Numbered from the stretch's first letter, positions 42,865 through 53,280 are shown. The stretch: 64,000 bases of DNA from Anaerobaca sp035448545 (GCA_035448545.1 DAOTJE010000004.1:186001-250000), one strand, 5' to 3'. Numbers and translations: made by a program. The notes: generated by a model not told the origin, from the sequence alone.

Positions 42865-45558
42865 TCATGCGCCTCGCGGGGCGGGCGAGGAACGCGATAC
42901 CGCCGGCGACGAGGTCAAATCTTCCGGATCGCGATGCGGCGGTTCACGGAGCTGTCCCGGCAGGGCGGGATAGCCCCGCCAGCCTTCCGTCAATCCCTGG
43001 ACGATATGGAGAATCAGGACGTCGTTTGTCTGCTTATCCCAGTCGCGACGGATCACGGCCGTGGGGCCCGCCGGCCGGATCAGCGGTGCCCACACGTTCC
43101 AGAGTGCACTTCCCACGGCGGCGACGGAGATGTTCACATCCGGCACGGCACGGGTCGCCGGCCAGTTGGGTGACGCGGCCTGGCCGAGGAAATGGGCGAC
43201 GCGATCGACATCGACGCGGACACAAGCGGCCAGATCGGCGACGGAAAGGGAATCCACCCAGACCTTGACCACCTCCAGCGCGAACAGGACCCCGAGGTCG
43301 GAATCGCGCGTCTGCGGATCCTGAAGGTGTCGGACGACACACTGGGCCCAGGCCTTCGGCTCGAGCGCCAGATCGCGCAGGGACTGGCCGATGCGGGAAC
43401 GCAGCGTCTGTCGGAAGGCTTCGGCCAACTGCCGGTCCCAGTCCGCGGCCAGGAAGTCGAACAGCACCTCGCCGTTCTGCACCCCGTCGGGCAAGCCGTG
43501 GCGCAGCAGGGCCTGACGCGGATCAAGCGTGAGCCGGTCGATCCACTGGACCATGGCGGTGACCTCCCGGACCAAATCGCTTTCCCGGGTCGAGACCGTG
43601 ATGCCGCCGGCCAAGGGCTCGGGGACCTTCGGGATGCGCTCGATCAGGCGGACGCGACCGACGCGCGGCCGCAGGGCCAGCACCGCCGCGACACCGATCG
43701 CCAGCAGACCCGCCCCATGGCAGGCCCACCGCCGGGACGCATCGGTCGCCGCAGGGCTCGGCGCGACCAGACACAGAATCAGCCACGCCGACGCCAGACA
43801 CAGCAGCCCGAAGGCACGCCACGTCCAGAAGGGCGGGCTGAGGTGATCGGGCGCCTCTTCCCGTTTTGGCTGGTCGGCACGGACTTCCACCGGCCCGGTC
43901 AGTATGATGCCGGCACCGACGACTGCCAGCAGGGCGGCGACGCCGGAGCGCAGGGCCATAGCCGCGGTCCCCAGGGCGGGCCACAACGACCACGCAACGG
44001 CGACAACGCCACATGCGGCCATCACCACCGCCAGCGCACGTATCCACCGCGGGGCGCTCTTGCGATAGGAAACGACAGGAATTGTCTTGTCGGTTTCGCG
44101 TCCCTCGGGCACCACGGTCCTGGTGTGCGTGGTCCAGCCGGTGGGCTGAGTCGCCAGTACGGCTGCGGCCAGGGACAACAGGGCCCCTCCGAAGGCGAAG
44201 ACGCGTTCCTGAAAGAGCAACCCTGCCATCAGACCGACAAGCCCGACGGCGAAGAACAGCAGCCCGAAACGCCAGGCGTTCTTGCCGGCCGGACGGCTCA
44301 CGCTCACCTGCGGCCGGGTCTCTGCGGTCGGGATAAAGCGGTCCACCCAGGCATCGGCGGTCCTGGCCAGCCAGACCCGCATGGGCTGATACGTCTGCTC
44401 GTCCTGACGGCGGAGCATCTCCGCCACGCGGCCACGGACACGCTGACGCTCGATGAGCTTCTGCCGCGTCAGCAGGCACCGAAGCCTGGGTTCAGCGCAG
44501 CGGAGAAGATGGCACAGGCTCGCCAGGGGTGCCCGCCCGCAGACACGCCCGACGGCAGCGCCAATCGCCTCGCAGACGTCCTCGTCGCGCACCGCCAGGT
44601 CGTAAACCGTGACGCTGGATTCGTCGCTTTCAGGGGCCTGCGGGCCCGCTTCGTAGATGCTCTCGATCCGCTCGACAAGCGTCTGGGCCTCCTGGCTGAT
44701 CTGCCGGCGTCGCTCTTCGGAAAGAACCTCCTCGTAGAGACCGGCGAGGTCCTCATGGACCAGGCGTCTTGCGGTCCGCCGGATCACCTCGGGCAGGTTC
44801 AAGCGGACCAGCCGCATGCCGAAGGACCCGCAGACGTTCAAAACGCTCTCCTGCGGACTGATGCGGCGTCGCTCATGCTGACGCAGGGGCCCCCGGCAGG
44901 TCACCCCGTGGTGAAGGAGGAACTGAGCAGCAAAATGGTCCATCTGTTCGGGCCGCTCGACCCAGGCGCCGCCGACGTCGCGCCCGTCGAGCAAGTAGAT
45001 CTTCTGCGCCAGAAGATCGCCCTGCAGGCGTGATACCAGGTGGGTCCAGGCCTCGAACCAGAGATCGTCGAGTTCGCGGCCGGATGCCGCGGTCCGGCCG
45101 GTCAGCGCCACGACGGCCATATCATGGGCCGGATCGCCCTTCCGCAGAAGCCCCATCACCGACAGGGCCCGCTCCACCGAACCGCTCTCCGACAAATCGA
45201 TCACGACGTACGAGCTCATGCGAACGCGCCCGGGAAGACTCGGATCGGCGGCAGGCTCCTTCGCGTGCAGGGTGCGAATCAGCGACCCAATCGTCATCGA
45301 TACAGTCTCCTCCGCCGCATCGCTCGCCTGGCCGCAAACCGGAACGTCGAAGTCACACAGCCAGGTCCAGTGACCGGCCGCCAGCCGCCGTCCGGCCGGG
45401 TCGATCGACAGCACGGCGAACGGACCCTGAACGGGCACGGTCAGGTCCCGGACGGTCTGCGCAAACGCGGACATCGTCTGCTCGGCGCGATGGCCGACCG
45501 CAACGAATAGAATCGGTGTCGGACCAATCCCTTTGGCTTGCGTGTCATTTCCGTTCAC
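42865..45558 (-). CDS. Six-TM protein with degenerate tubulin-like N-terminal domain
   Basis: An 897-residue protein, last gene of the minus-strand operon. Residues 1 to about 220 follow the layout of the adjacent tubulin-like GTPase: first strand PTPILFVAVGHRAEQTM in place of PTLIVGLGGTG, second strand PFAVLSIDP, a central strand SYVVIDLSESGSVERALSVM where the GTPase has SSVCGGTGAGMLID, and QKIYLLDGRDVGG where the GTPase has FVYLLNGQVD. The glycine-rich nucleotide loops are lost, so it is probably not a GTPase. A helical region (about 250-415) follows, then three hydrophobic pairs (about 428-472, 504-555, 580-630) giving six TM helices, then a cytoplasmic C-terminal domain. It may anchor the tubulin-like protein to the membrane. 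The relationship is my inference from pattern only. Confidence 0.7.
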   Translation of the reverse strand: MNGNDTQAKGIGPTPILFVAVGHRAEQTMSAFAQTVRDLTVPVQGPFAVLSIDPAGRRLAAGHWTWLCDFDVPVCGQASDAAEETVSMTIGSLIRTLHAKEPAADPSLPGRVRMSSYVVIDLSESGSVERALSVMGLLRKGDPAHDMAVVALTGRTAASGRELDDLWFEAWTHLVSRLQGDLLAQKIYLLDGRDVGGAWVERPEQMDHFAAQFLLHHGVTCRGPLRQHERRRISPQESVLNVCGSFGMRLVRLNLPEVIRRTARRLVHEDLAGLYEEVLSEERRRQISQEAQTLVERIESIYEAGPQAPESDESSVTVYDLAVRDEDVCEAIGAAVGRVCGRAPLASLCHLLRCAEPRLRCLLTRQKLIERQRVRGRVAEMLRRQDEQTYQPMRVWLARTADAWVDRFIPTAETRPQVSVSRPAGKNAWRFGLLFFAVGLVGLMAGLLFQERVFAFGGALLSLAAAVLATQPTGWTTHTRTVVPEGRETDKTIPVVSYRKSAPRWIRALAVVMAACGVVAVAWSLWPALGTAAMALRSGVAALLAVVGAGIILTGPVEVRADQPKREEAPDHLSPPFWTWRAFGLLCLASAWLILCLVAPSPAATDASRRWACHGAGLLAIGVAAVLALRPRVGRVRLIERIPKVPEPLAGGITVSTRESDLVREVTAMVQWIDRLTLDPRQALLRHGLPDGVQNGEVLFDFLAADWDRQLAEAFRQTLRSRIGQSLRDLALEPKAWAQCVVRHLQDPQTRDSDLGVLFALEVVKVWVDSLSVADLAACVRVDVDRVAHFLGQAASPNWPATRAVPDVNISVAAVGSALWNVWAPLIRPAGPTAVIRRDWDKQTNDVLILHIVQGLTEGWRGYPALPGQLREPPHRDPEDLTSSPAVSRSSPAPRGA

Positions 45559-45595
45559 AAACGCTCACCAGCCTTCCATCAGCATCTCGGCTCGT

Positions 45596-48514
45596 TCAGG
45601 AATTCACCACATCGGCAACGTCCACTTCTTCTCGGAACCGTCGGAGGTCCTCGCGGCAGGCACTGAGCACGTCCCTGGCGATCTTCTGCTCGCCGGGCGG
45701 GACTGTCTCGATGCATTGCTCGACCTGTTCGACCAGGTGCTCGAGCAGCGCCAGGCCCCGGCTCAAGCCGGCCTGGACCGCGTCGCAGTCGGTCAGGGTG
45801 ATCTCCTGAAGGATCAGATCGATCCGCGAATTGGTCCCGCCCTGGAGTTCGGCCAGGCGAATGCACGCGCCCGGGTCGCTCAGGGAGCGCAGTTGCTGCC
45901 GCAGCCTCTCGTTGACGGCCTCGGTCATCCTGCGGAAAGAGCCCACCTTGGCGGCGCCGGCCTCGTACACCTGTCGTTCGAGCACGTTGCTCTGCCGGGT
46001 CGATTGGTCCCGCCATTCGGCCAGAGCGCTCTGGAAGGCCGTGTACCAGTTTTTGTTCAGCCACAGGTCGGAGAACTCGAATCCCATCCGCCGGACGTAC
46101 TCATCCGTGGCCGCGACATACTTGCTGTAACGGCTGATCGCCTCCAGGCAGAAGCCATAGCTCAGTCGCATCAGCTGGAGCCATTCGCCGGTCTGCTGAT
46201 TGCACGCCTCGGTGATGCCTGCTTCGCGCAGGCTGACTTCCATGTTGTGCGTCAGAAGCGTCGGGACACAGGAGCCGGGGACCTGCTGCGCGACGGCCAC
46301 CGACAGCGGCGCGGCGTATTTGCGCGACTTATCCAGGTCAATCTTCGGCTCGGCCAGACGCCATATCTCGCAGATGCTTCGATAGTAGGGATGATCGTTG
46401 ATCGACTGATTCGCCGCCGGGCCGTTACGGAACAGGTCCCAGCTATGACGCTCGACGTCGTGCAGGAACCGCTTCATTCCCTCCGAGAGTCGGGCGAGGC
46501 TTTCGGTCAGCCGGTCCTCCACGGCGCGGACCTCCGCCAGCTCTGTTCTCGGCTCGCGGATGGACAGGACGCACGAGGTCAGGACCGGTTTGATCAGGCT
46601 CTGCCGGAAGTCTCTGGCGGCGACCGCATCGAGGGCCCCTTCGGACTCCAGAGGCAGGCACAGCGGGGTTGCGAAAGAATCGGGCTCACGGTTGCGTCCG
46701 GCCGGAAGGAGCGTCGCCACCCCGCCGTCGGTCGGCACATCTCCGTTGCCGCCGGCCTTCTCGACCAGAGACTTCCGCTGCCACGCCAGGGCGATCAGCG
46801 CATCCAGCGACTGCCGGCGGACCCGCAAGACGCGCGCGGTGGTCTTGAGCGATTCGGTCAGGTGTTCGTGGAGCAGCGCCTCAGCCATAACCGGCCAGCA
46901 CGCGTTGATGGTCCTGTCGATCACCGGCACGACATCGCTCGACGTCCACGACAGGGCCGGCACGCGCACCGCCAGCGTTTCGAGCGCGCCGCGAGCCTGG
47001 GTGAGGATGTCCGCCACCACGGTATTGACGTTGGGCGGAGCCGACGCCTGCCTGTGGTCGAGCATCGTTTCGACGGCTTCGGTCCAGGCGTCCAGACAGG
47101 CGCCGACCTGATTGAGAGGCTGCAACGGCTCGGCGTTGAAGAAATCCTCGTCCATCATCTCGTCCGCCGCGGCGAGGAGCGACTCGACGGGCTTGTGGGG
47201 AGCGACGAGCTTCTCCGCCTCCTTTCGGGCCCACGGAACCAGCGCAATCTCCAGGTGACGGCGGAGGCCGGCGAGGACGCTGGAGACGACATCCGGCGAG
47301 GTCCCCTTGCCCGACGGCTCCCACGGGAACGAGATCGTCGGCGGCACAAGCTCTCGGGCCGAAGGGGAGAAGGCGGCACTGTTGGCGATGCGCTGCTGCA
47401 CCTGTCGGCGATAGTGGGCCCGTCCGTTGTTCTGTCCGGCGTTGAGGTTCTCCAGGTCGGCCAGGACACGGGACTGAATGTTCTGCTTTCGATGGCCGGG
47501 CACGCCGCACCAGAAGCCGTAGCTCGAAAAGCATTGGCGATGGTTGTTCACGGGATCGCGTTGCGGCAGAATCTCCGCCAGCTTGTTGTTGGCGTCCGAG
47601 CGCACCTGCTGGCTCAGCGGCTCGACCGTCAGCGCTCGCAGCGCGCGAGCAATCAGCCGGACCAGGTGTTTGCGGTCGCCGCTGCCCATATCGACCTGGC
47701 CGTTGAGCAGGTACACGAAGTTGAACGGGCCCGTGTCCCGCCGGAAGCAGTCCTCTCCGCGGCGGTCGCTGCGGTAACGCACACGGATGTCCGAGCGGCG
47801 TTCATCGCTGAGAAATTCGATCTGGTCCAGCGTCGCGCAGGCCGTGGCTTCGAGTTTCGGCCGCAGCATCGGGTCGATGCGGAACGCATCGGGCAACAGC
47901 AGGTGGCCAACGATCTCCGCCGGCTTCGGGAACGACTCACGCGACCACCACCGCAGGTTGTACGCCATGTCGATGAGCATCCCGGCGCCGGTCCCGCCGC
48001 AGACGCTGCTGGCGATGTGGACTACCGGCGCGCCGTCGGAGGCCAGAACAAAGGGACCTCCGTTCTCGTCCAGAGGCTGCTGCGTGCTCGTGCGAAGACT
48101 GCTGAACCGCGTGGCCACCGCCTCATGGATGATGCTCTCGCGGAGTTCGAAGAACACCAGGCGCCCCAGGCGCGGAATGCCCTGGCAGCCGTAGTCGGCG
48201 AAGGTGGCGTCCTCGCGGAAGCCGCGCATCCAGTCCAGATGCGGATGGAACTCGGGAAAGCTCGCGTTGTCCCGCACGACCTCGCCCACGTCGAGATAGT
48301 GAAACAGGTTGATGAAGTCCGAGAGGATGCCCTCGGGGGGACCGCCGTCGTCCGAGGCGTCGGTGTCGAGCTTGAGAAAGCGGATGAACGGCGGCACGGT
48401 GCCGAGCAACTCGCGGATGTAGTGCTCGACCCACTGGCAGACGAGCACCCCGGTGCCTCCGAGACCGACGATCAACGTCGGGCGTACGATGATAGGACTG
48501 TCACTCAGTCGCAT
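45596..48514 (-). CDS. Large tubulin/FtsZ-like GTPase (Tubulin_2 family)
   Basis: A 972-residue protein with a tubulin-like domain at the N-terminus. The first glycine loop is RPTLIVGLGGTGVLVCQWVE (residues 11-30), with LKLDTD at the end of the second strand, and the tubulin signature appears as SSVCGGTGAGMLIDMAYNLR (169-188), close to the GGGTGTG of tubulin and FtsZ. The strand FNFVYLLNG (264-272) follows. The remaining about 600 residues are mostly helical, with no TM segment. It fits the Tubulin_2 family (PF13809). Related proteins were proposed from genome context to form a membrane-remodelling system with vWA proteins. It is flanked at 49 and 37 bases by the vWA and six-TM genes on the same strand. 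Confidence 0.88.
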   Translation of the reverse strand: MRLSDSPIIVRPTLIVGLGGTGVLVCQWVEHYIRELLGTVPPFIRFLKLDTDASDDGGPPEGILSDFINLFHYLDVGEVVRDNASFPEFHPHLDWMRGFREDATFADYGCQGIPRLGRLVFFELRESIIHEAVATRFSSLRTSTQQPLDENGGPFVLASDGAPVVHIASSVCGGTGAGMLIDMAYNLRWWSRESFPKPAEIVGHLLLPDAFRIDPMLRPKLEATACATLDQIEFLSDERRSDIRVRYRSDRRGEDCFRRDTGPFNFVYLLNGQVDMGSGDRKHLVRLIARALRALTVEPLSQQVRSDANNKLAEILPQRDPVNNHRQCFSSYGFWCGVPGHRKQNIQSRVLADLENLNAGQNNGRAHYRRQVQQRIANSAAFSPSARELVPPTISFPWEPSGKGTSPDVVSSVLAGLRRHLEIALVPWARKEAEKLVAPHKPVESLLAAADEMMDEDFFNAEPLQPLNQVGACLDAWTEAVETMLDHRQASAPPNVNTVVADILTQARGALETLAVRVPALSWTSSDVVPVIDRTINACWPVMAEALLHEHLTESLKTTARVLRVRRQSLDALIALAWQRKSLVEKAGGNGDVPTDGGVATLLPAGRNREPDSFATPLCLPLESEGALDAVAARDFRQSLIKPVLTSCVLSIREPRTELAEVRAVEDRLTESLARLSEGMKRFLHDVERHSWDLFRNGPAANQSINDHPYYRSICEIWRLAEPKIDLDKSRKYAAPLSVAVAQQVPGSCVPTLLTHNMEVSLREAGITEACNQQTGEWLQLMRLSYGFCLEAISRYSKYVAATDEYVRRMGFEFSDLWLNKNWYTAFQSALAEWRDQSTRQSNVLERQVYEAGAAKVGSFRRMTEAVNERLRQQLRSLSDPGACIRLAELQGGTNSRIDLILQEITLTDCDAVQAGLSRGLALLEHLVEQVEQCIETVPPGEQKIARDVLSACREDLRRFREEVDVADVVNS

Positions 48515-48563
48515 GGTCTGTTTCCTCGCGTGTTCTTCGGCGATTCTCGAATGTTCCTCGCGT

Positions 48564-51500
48564 TCAGGTACTCGTCTGCGAGTCGGCCGTCTCTGGTGCG
48601 GCGGGCGGCTCGCCGTTTCGGATTCGTACGCTCACCCGGATGGACCGGGCGGTGCCGTCCATCCGGTAGGGCAGGTCCAGACTGATCGACGCGGCCTGTC
48701 CCGGACCCGGAATCGGAATCGTTCCGGTTTGCCGGGACCACAGGCGGCCTCGTCTGGCCAGAGGGCCCGTCCAGACACACAGAAGTCCCTTCCGCACATG
48801 CCGGACGCCGGGACCGATTCGCGGCGTGATCAGTGCCCATGCCCACCGTCGCGGATAGACCCCGCGCCGCAGGAGCACGCCGGCGGCGACCAGCACGGCG
48901 ACAAGCGGCTTGAGCCCGCCGGTCTCCAGGCCGCTCAGGGCGTGCGCGACGTGCAGATCAACGTCGGTCCGCAGGGGGGTTCCTCGCAGGTCGATCGCCA
49001 CAGGACTGTGGAACGACGCGGGTTCCACGGTGGCGATATTCTCTGCCAGCCGGACGTCCAGACCGAGCCGGCCGGGGCGGGGAACAAGCAGCTTCAGCAC
49101 GAAGACCACCAGCAGCAATATGGCGACCGCCGCCAGCGCCCACCAGCACCACGGTACGACCTTGGCGGTCGCGATGCTGACGAACGTGACATCGGTCCAT
49201 TCGGAGATCGGCATCGGGTCGGGAGAACCCGGCATCTCATAGGTCGCGCAGCCGACAACCGCATACCGGTGCGTCGCCGCAGGTTTGGGCCATCCCCAGA
49301 AGCCCCTATGGGCCAGTTGGGGCAGAATCCGCACCGCAGGTTCCGCTTCGCCGCCGTCGACGCGGAACACCTGAATCGAAGCGCCTTGCGTTTTCAACTC
49401 CTGGATGAGCTGCGAAGTCGGCTGCCCGGCCGGCGCATCACGATCGCGAGCCGGCCACAGGTAAATGGTTGTGGGGCCCCGCACCCACTGGCCCGTCAGC
49501 TCCGGTGCTGCGCGGAAGACGGGTCGCACCCACAGCGCCGCCGAGCCGTCAAAATCGAGGCGGCCGGCAGCCGGCTCGATCACGGTGCCGCTCCGGCCAC
49601 CCCGGAAGTCCAGTCGCCCCAGCACCGGCGGCAAGACACGCACGTTCGGACACTCCCAGCGAACCATCTCCTGGCCCTGCGACGACAGGCGGAACTGAAC
49701 CGATCCGCTGGCGGGCCCCTCCAGCGGAGGCAGCAGATCCGGGCTCTTCAGCGAGAGCGTCGCGCCTTCGGCACTGCTGGATCCAGTCGCATGAACGCTT
49801 CCCTCCAGCCAGATGGGGTGGGCCGAGGGCAACTGGAATTCGAAGGCCATCGCCGAGACCTGCGGCGCGCCTCCGTTTTCCGATCGGACGCTGACGCGGT
49901 ATTCGAAGGGCCATTGCCGCACGCCGGGCGTGATCCACGCGGCCGGCGACAGAACCGGGACAACCTCGTGGGGCTGAATCGACAGCACGACGGGCGTCGT
50001 CAGGCTCGCGACGATCTGGCCGGATTGCGGATCGCGACCGATCATCTCCACCGCGTACTGGCCGTTGTCGGCGACTTGGGCCTCGCGCGTCAGCGAGCCA
50101 TCGACGAGATCACCTGTGCTCGAAGACACCGTCGTCCAGGGTGCCTCTGGCGTCGAACGGCGCAGCACGGTCAGCGAAATGAGCGGCAATGCGGTAGTCC
50201 AGTTGAGCGGACGGACGGTCATTTGCAGACGCGTGGAAAGCTGTGTCGTCACGGCGGCCAGACCGCCGGAGCCGGTCGCCCAGGTCTGCGAATCAAACAG
50301 CGAGCCCCGCCCGGACGAGGTGAGCCTCTGAACGCTCAATGCCAATCGAGGCTCCTTGATCGCCAGATGGCCGTAGGCATGCTGCGTCGCGGGTGCCGCC
50401 CGCTCTCGGGCGAATTCGATACTCATCTCCACCGCCGCCCGCCCGCTGTTGCGCGGAACGTACGGCGCGTACCCTTTCAGCTCACACCGCGTGGCTCGGC
50501 CCTCACGCGTGTCGCTTGGAGTCAGCGCCGTCCATTCGATCGAGTCGCTGACGTCCTGCACATCACCGAAGGGCGAGGTCACGGTCACGCGGCACGACGT
50601 CTTGACCCGGTCGATCCATGCGCTGTGTTGCGTGTTGCCCGCGATGTAGCCGCCAAACACGACACGCAGCGGAATTCGGACAGGCTCCCAGGGATGGCAC
50701 GCCACATCGCTGCCGGCCTGTTCTCCGACCGTCAGTTCCTCCAGCAGCAGGCGTCGATCGCGGGCGTGGACTCGACCGGCGTCGAGCTTGATCTCGACGG
50801 GCGAACCGGCAGCGGGCGGCGTCGTGACCACATAAAGGAAGGCCGGATAGGTCTGTCCCGATTGCAGGGGGTCGGGCCAGGTCTGCTCCAACAACGCCTG
50901 GTGCTCGCCGACCGCCGGCGAGGCCGTCAGGCTCATGGGTCCGGCCGCTCCCGGGCGCACCAGTTCCAGGCGAACGGACGAGATATTCTCACTTGCCTGC
51001 CATTGGGCTGTGAAGCGGACCGGCTCGCCGCAATAGACCGTCTCGGCCAAGCCTTGGGCCGGAGCCTCGCCGGGCGGCTGATACAGCACCCATTGCAGCA
51101 TGCCCGTGGCAATCGGATCGACGACCGCGTAGGTCTTCACCGCCCCTCCAAGACCCTCGATCGTGCCGTCGAGGCTGATCTCGCACTGGTCGGCGCGAGG
51201 CAACGGTATGTCGGACTCCAGGGCGTACGTCGCGGCCAGCGTTCGTCCGTTGAGGCCGGTCGGTTTCGGCACGCCCACCAGGCGAACGCGGGGCGTCATC
51301 ACCTGCGCGGTCCCGCTGGTCAGATCGACCGTGCGCAGGCGAGCGCCGTGGAGCGTCTCAGGGAACATCTTCACGACTCGCTCGCGGTCGGCGTCGAATA
51401 CCGGGAACGCCGCGATCGTCAGCAACTGCCGATGAAGCTCGCCCACCCACAGGGCCTGGCGCGGATCGGTAAACGCGCAGCGGATCTGCACGGGCGCCGG

Positions 51501-53255
51501 TCCGTAGGCCAGCGCAAAGCGGGGCAATCGGAACGACGCGGGGCCCGCCGGCGTCTCGACCTGCGCCTCGGCCCACCCGGAGATACGCAGCTCTCCTTCG
51601 GGCAGCGCGATAGGCCCGGCAACCAGATTGCCCTGCTCGTCCTTCCGAAATGTCCAGTCCGTCTGTGTCAGAGGCTCGACACGGAGCCGGCCGGACAAGG
51701 GCTTGACGCCGAACGTCCCTTCCGGCGACAGGCGGAGTACAACCGACTGGCCTCCGTGCAGGTTGACGGACACAGGCTCCGACGCGTCCGACAGGGATCC
51801 GAGGATCGCGCCGGAGACATCGAGAACGCTCAGGCGGACGCACGGCGGATGGACCAGCACTTCGCTCGTCGCATCGGTCAGTGAGATATCTGCATCGCCG
51901 GCGCGGTGGACCAGCTCGGCTCGGAATTCGTAGAGCCCGAAGGTCCCGATGGTGAAAGGATTGCTCTCGTAGCGCCGCGATGGGATGGTCCACTGTCCGC
52001 CGTCGAGAGATGGTGGTTCGCTCTGTCCGCCCGACGTGGCGGTCAGGCGGATGGACAGGGCGTCTGAGGCATCGCTCGTGCGTGTGGAAGTGTCCTTGTG
52101 ACGATCGAGGACCTGCGCCGCGACCTGCCCCTGCTGATGGACCCACCAGGGCGACGCGGGCCGAGGTTCCAGTTGCACGAGGAAGTCGGGTATGCGGTAG
52201 AGGCGAGCCCCCTCCGGCGGGGAGAGCTTCCAGTGCCCCTCCCAGACGCGATCGAGCGCGCCGGGCCGGTGAAGAATCATCGCCTGCCACTGCCCGCTTG
52301 TCACGCGGCTGGTGCGAATCCCCGCGTCCGCCTCAAACCCCGCGTCGAGGGCCCACACGCGGGTCTGGTTGTCCGACGCACCTGCGGCCGGCGTGATGCT
52401 CAGCGACGCCGGCGTGCGGCCGACGATCACGGTCGCCCAGTCGTATCGACTGATCGAGACCTTCTCCGCCAGCGCCGTGCCCAAGCCGAAGACATCCATC
52501 AGGATGTCGGGCAGTCCCATCGTGCGCGTGATGCGATAGGCCTTGCCGTCGGTCAGCGCGGCCAGCGCCGTCATCATCTCCTCTGCCGTTCGGTCCGACG
52601 ACGAGGCGTCGCTGCCCCCGGTGCGATAGGACGCCCGGTTGACGAGGACCGGGTACACGCGAACGTTCTGCCGCGTCAGCCTTGCCGCCGCGTCGAAGAG
52701 CGGCCCGCTCGTCCGGATGTCCCGCGCGGCGTCACGCGGATCGCCTCGGCTGAGGAGGATAATCTTGCCGGGGCCGTTGCCGTGTTGTCGGCGTGCCGCT
52801 TGGATTCGTGCCAGCGCCCAGTCCAGGCCCTGATCGAGCTCGGCGTAGAAGCTCCCCGTGAACTCCGGATCACGCACCATGTTTCGACAGGCCGCTTCGT
52901 TGAGGTAGCTGCCGCCCCAGGCCAACAGCGGCGCCGTTTCCTCGCTGGGCAGGCTGTACCGGACACGGTCGGAGAAATGGCACACTCCGATGTAGAGGTC
53001 GGAGTAGAGGTATGGCAGAAGCTGCAGGGTGACCAGTTGCGCATCGGCGCGCAGCGTGGATCGGCGGCCGCGACCGTCGTCGGCAGGGGTGTCTGCCCGT
53101 TCCATGCCGCCCGAGACGTCGACGGCGATCACCACGTAGCAAGGTGGTGCGGCCGCCAGGATCCCCTCGGAGGCGTCCGCCGGCACGGCCGCCGGCGCCG
53201 CAAGCATGCCGACGAACAGACTGACGAGCAGAACTGACGAGACTCCTCTATTCAT
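48564..53255 (-). CDS. vWA-domain membrane protein, very large
   Basis: A 1563-residue protein with a signal peptide (SSVLLVSLFVGMLAAPAAVP). A vWA domain follows at about 39-205, with MIDAS-type YVVIAVDVSGGMERADT and the supporting DQGLDWALARIQA and KIILLSRGDPRD segments. MIDAS reads DVSGG, so the third MIDAS serine is replaced by glycine and metal binding may be altered. The centre (about 210-1350) is beta-rich with several Ig-like or propeller-like stretches. Two TM helices lie near the C-terminus (about 1371 and 1455). ATG 53255 is preferred; the frame is open to 53465 but the extra residues are arginine-rich nonsense. It starts 25 bases after the upstream gene's stop and probably spans the envelope, linking outside to the tubulin-like protein. 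Confidence 0.85.
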   Translation of the reverse strand: MNRGVSSVLLVSLFVGMLAAPAAVPADASEGILAAAPPCYVVIAVDVSGGMERADTPADDGRGRRSTLRADAQLVTLQLLPYLYSDLYIGVCHFSDRVRYSLPSEETAPLLAWGGSYLNEAACRNMVRDPEFTGSFYAELDQGLDWALARIQAARRQHGNGPGKIILLSRGDPRDAARDIRTSGPLFDAAARLTRQNVRVYPVLVNRASYRTGGSDASSSDRTAEEMMTALAALTDGKAYRITRTMGLPDILMDVFGLGTALAEKVSISRYDWATVIVGRTPASLSITPAAGASDNQTRVWALDAGFEADAGIRTSRVTSGQWQAMILHRPGALDRVWEGHWKLSPPEGARLYRIPDFLVQLEPRPASPWWVHQQGQVAAQVLDRHKDTSTRTSDASDALSIRLTATSGGQSEPPSLDGGQWTIPSRRYESNPFTIGTFGLYEFRAELVHRAGDADISLTDATSEVLVHPPCVRLSVLDVSGAILGSLSDASEPVSVNLHGGQSVVLRLSPEGTFGVKPLSGRLRVEPLTQTDWTFRKDEQGNLVAGPIALPEGELRISGWAEAQVETPAGPASFRLPRFALAYGPAPVQIRCAFTDPRQALWVGELHRQLLTIAAFPVFDADRERVVKMFPETLHGARLRTVDLTSGTAQVMTPRVRLVGVPKPTGLNGRTLAATYALESDIPLPRADQCEISLDGTIEGLGGAVKTYAVVDPIATGMLQWVLYQPPGEAPAQGLAETVYCGEPVRFTAQWQASENISSVRLELVRPGAAGPMSLTASPAVGEHQALLEQTWPDPLQSGQTYPAFLYVVTTPPAAGSPVEIKLDAGRVHARDRRLLLEELTVGEQAGSDVACHPWEPVRIPLRVVFGGYIAGNTQHSAWIDRVKTSCRVTVTSPFGDVQDVSDSIEWTALTPSDTREGRATRCELKGYAPYVPRNSGRAAVEMSIEFARERAAPATQHAYGHLAIKEPRLALSVQRLTSSGRGSLFDSQTWATGSGGLAAVTTQLSTRLQMTVRPLNWTTALPLISLTVLRRSTPEAPWTTVSSSTGDLVDGSLTREAQVADNGQYAVEMIGRDPQSGQIVASLTTPVVLSIQPHEVVPVLSPAAWITPGVRQWPFEYRVSVRSENGGAPQVSAMAFEFQLPSAHPIWLEGSVHATGSSSAEGATLSLKSPDLLPPLEGPASGSVQFRLSSQGQEMVRWECPNVRVLPPVLGRLDFRGGRSGTVIEPAAGRLDFDGSAALWVRPVFRAAPELTGQWVRGPTTIYLWPARDRDAPAGQPTSQLIQELKTQGASIQVFRVDGGEAEPAVRILPQLAHRGFWGWPKPAATHRYAVVGCATYEMPGSPDPMPISEWTDVTFVSIATAKVVPWCWWALAAVAILLLVVFVLKLLVPRPGRLGLDVRLAENIATVEPASFHSPVAIDLRGTPLRTDVDLHVAHALSGLETGGLKPLVAVLVAAGVLLRRGVYPRRWAWALITPRIGPGVRHVRKGLLCVWTGPLARRGRLWSRQTGTIPIPGPGQAASISLDLPYRMDGTARSIRVSVRIRNGEPPAAPETADSQTST

Positions 53256-53280
53256 AGTACTCCAGAGACGCAAACGTCTC

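Noticed and set aside
45533..48685. Plus-strand open frame of 1050 codons
   Set aside because: It lies opposite the tubulin-like GTPase, whose minus-strand frame has clear motifs. The plus-strand product is Arg/Gln/His-rich and matches no family; it is a GC-rich shadow.
48453..51884. Plus-strand open frame of 1143 codons
   Set aside because: Opposite the vWA protein; composition is that of an antisense frame and no domain is visible.
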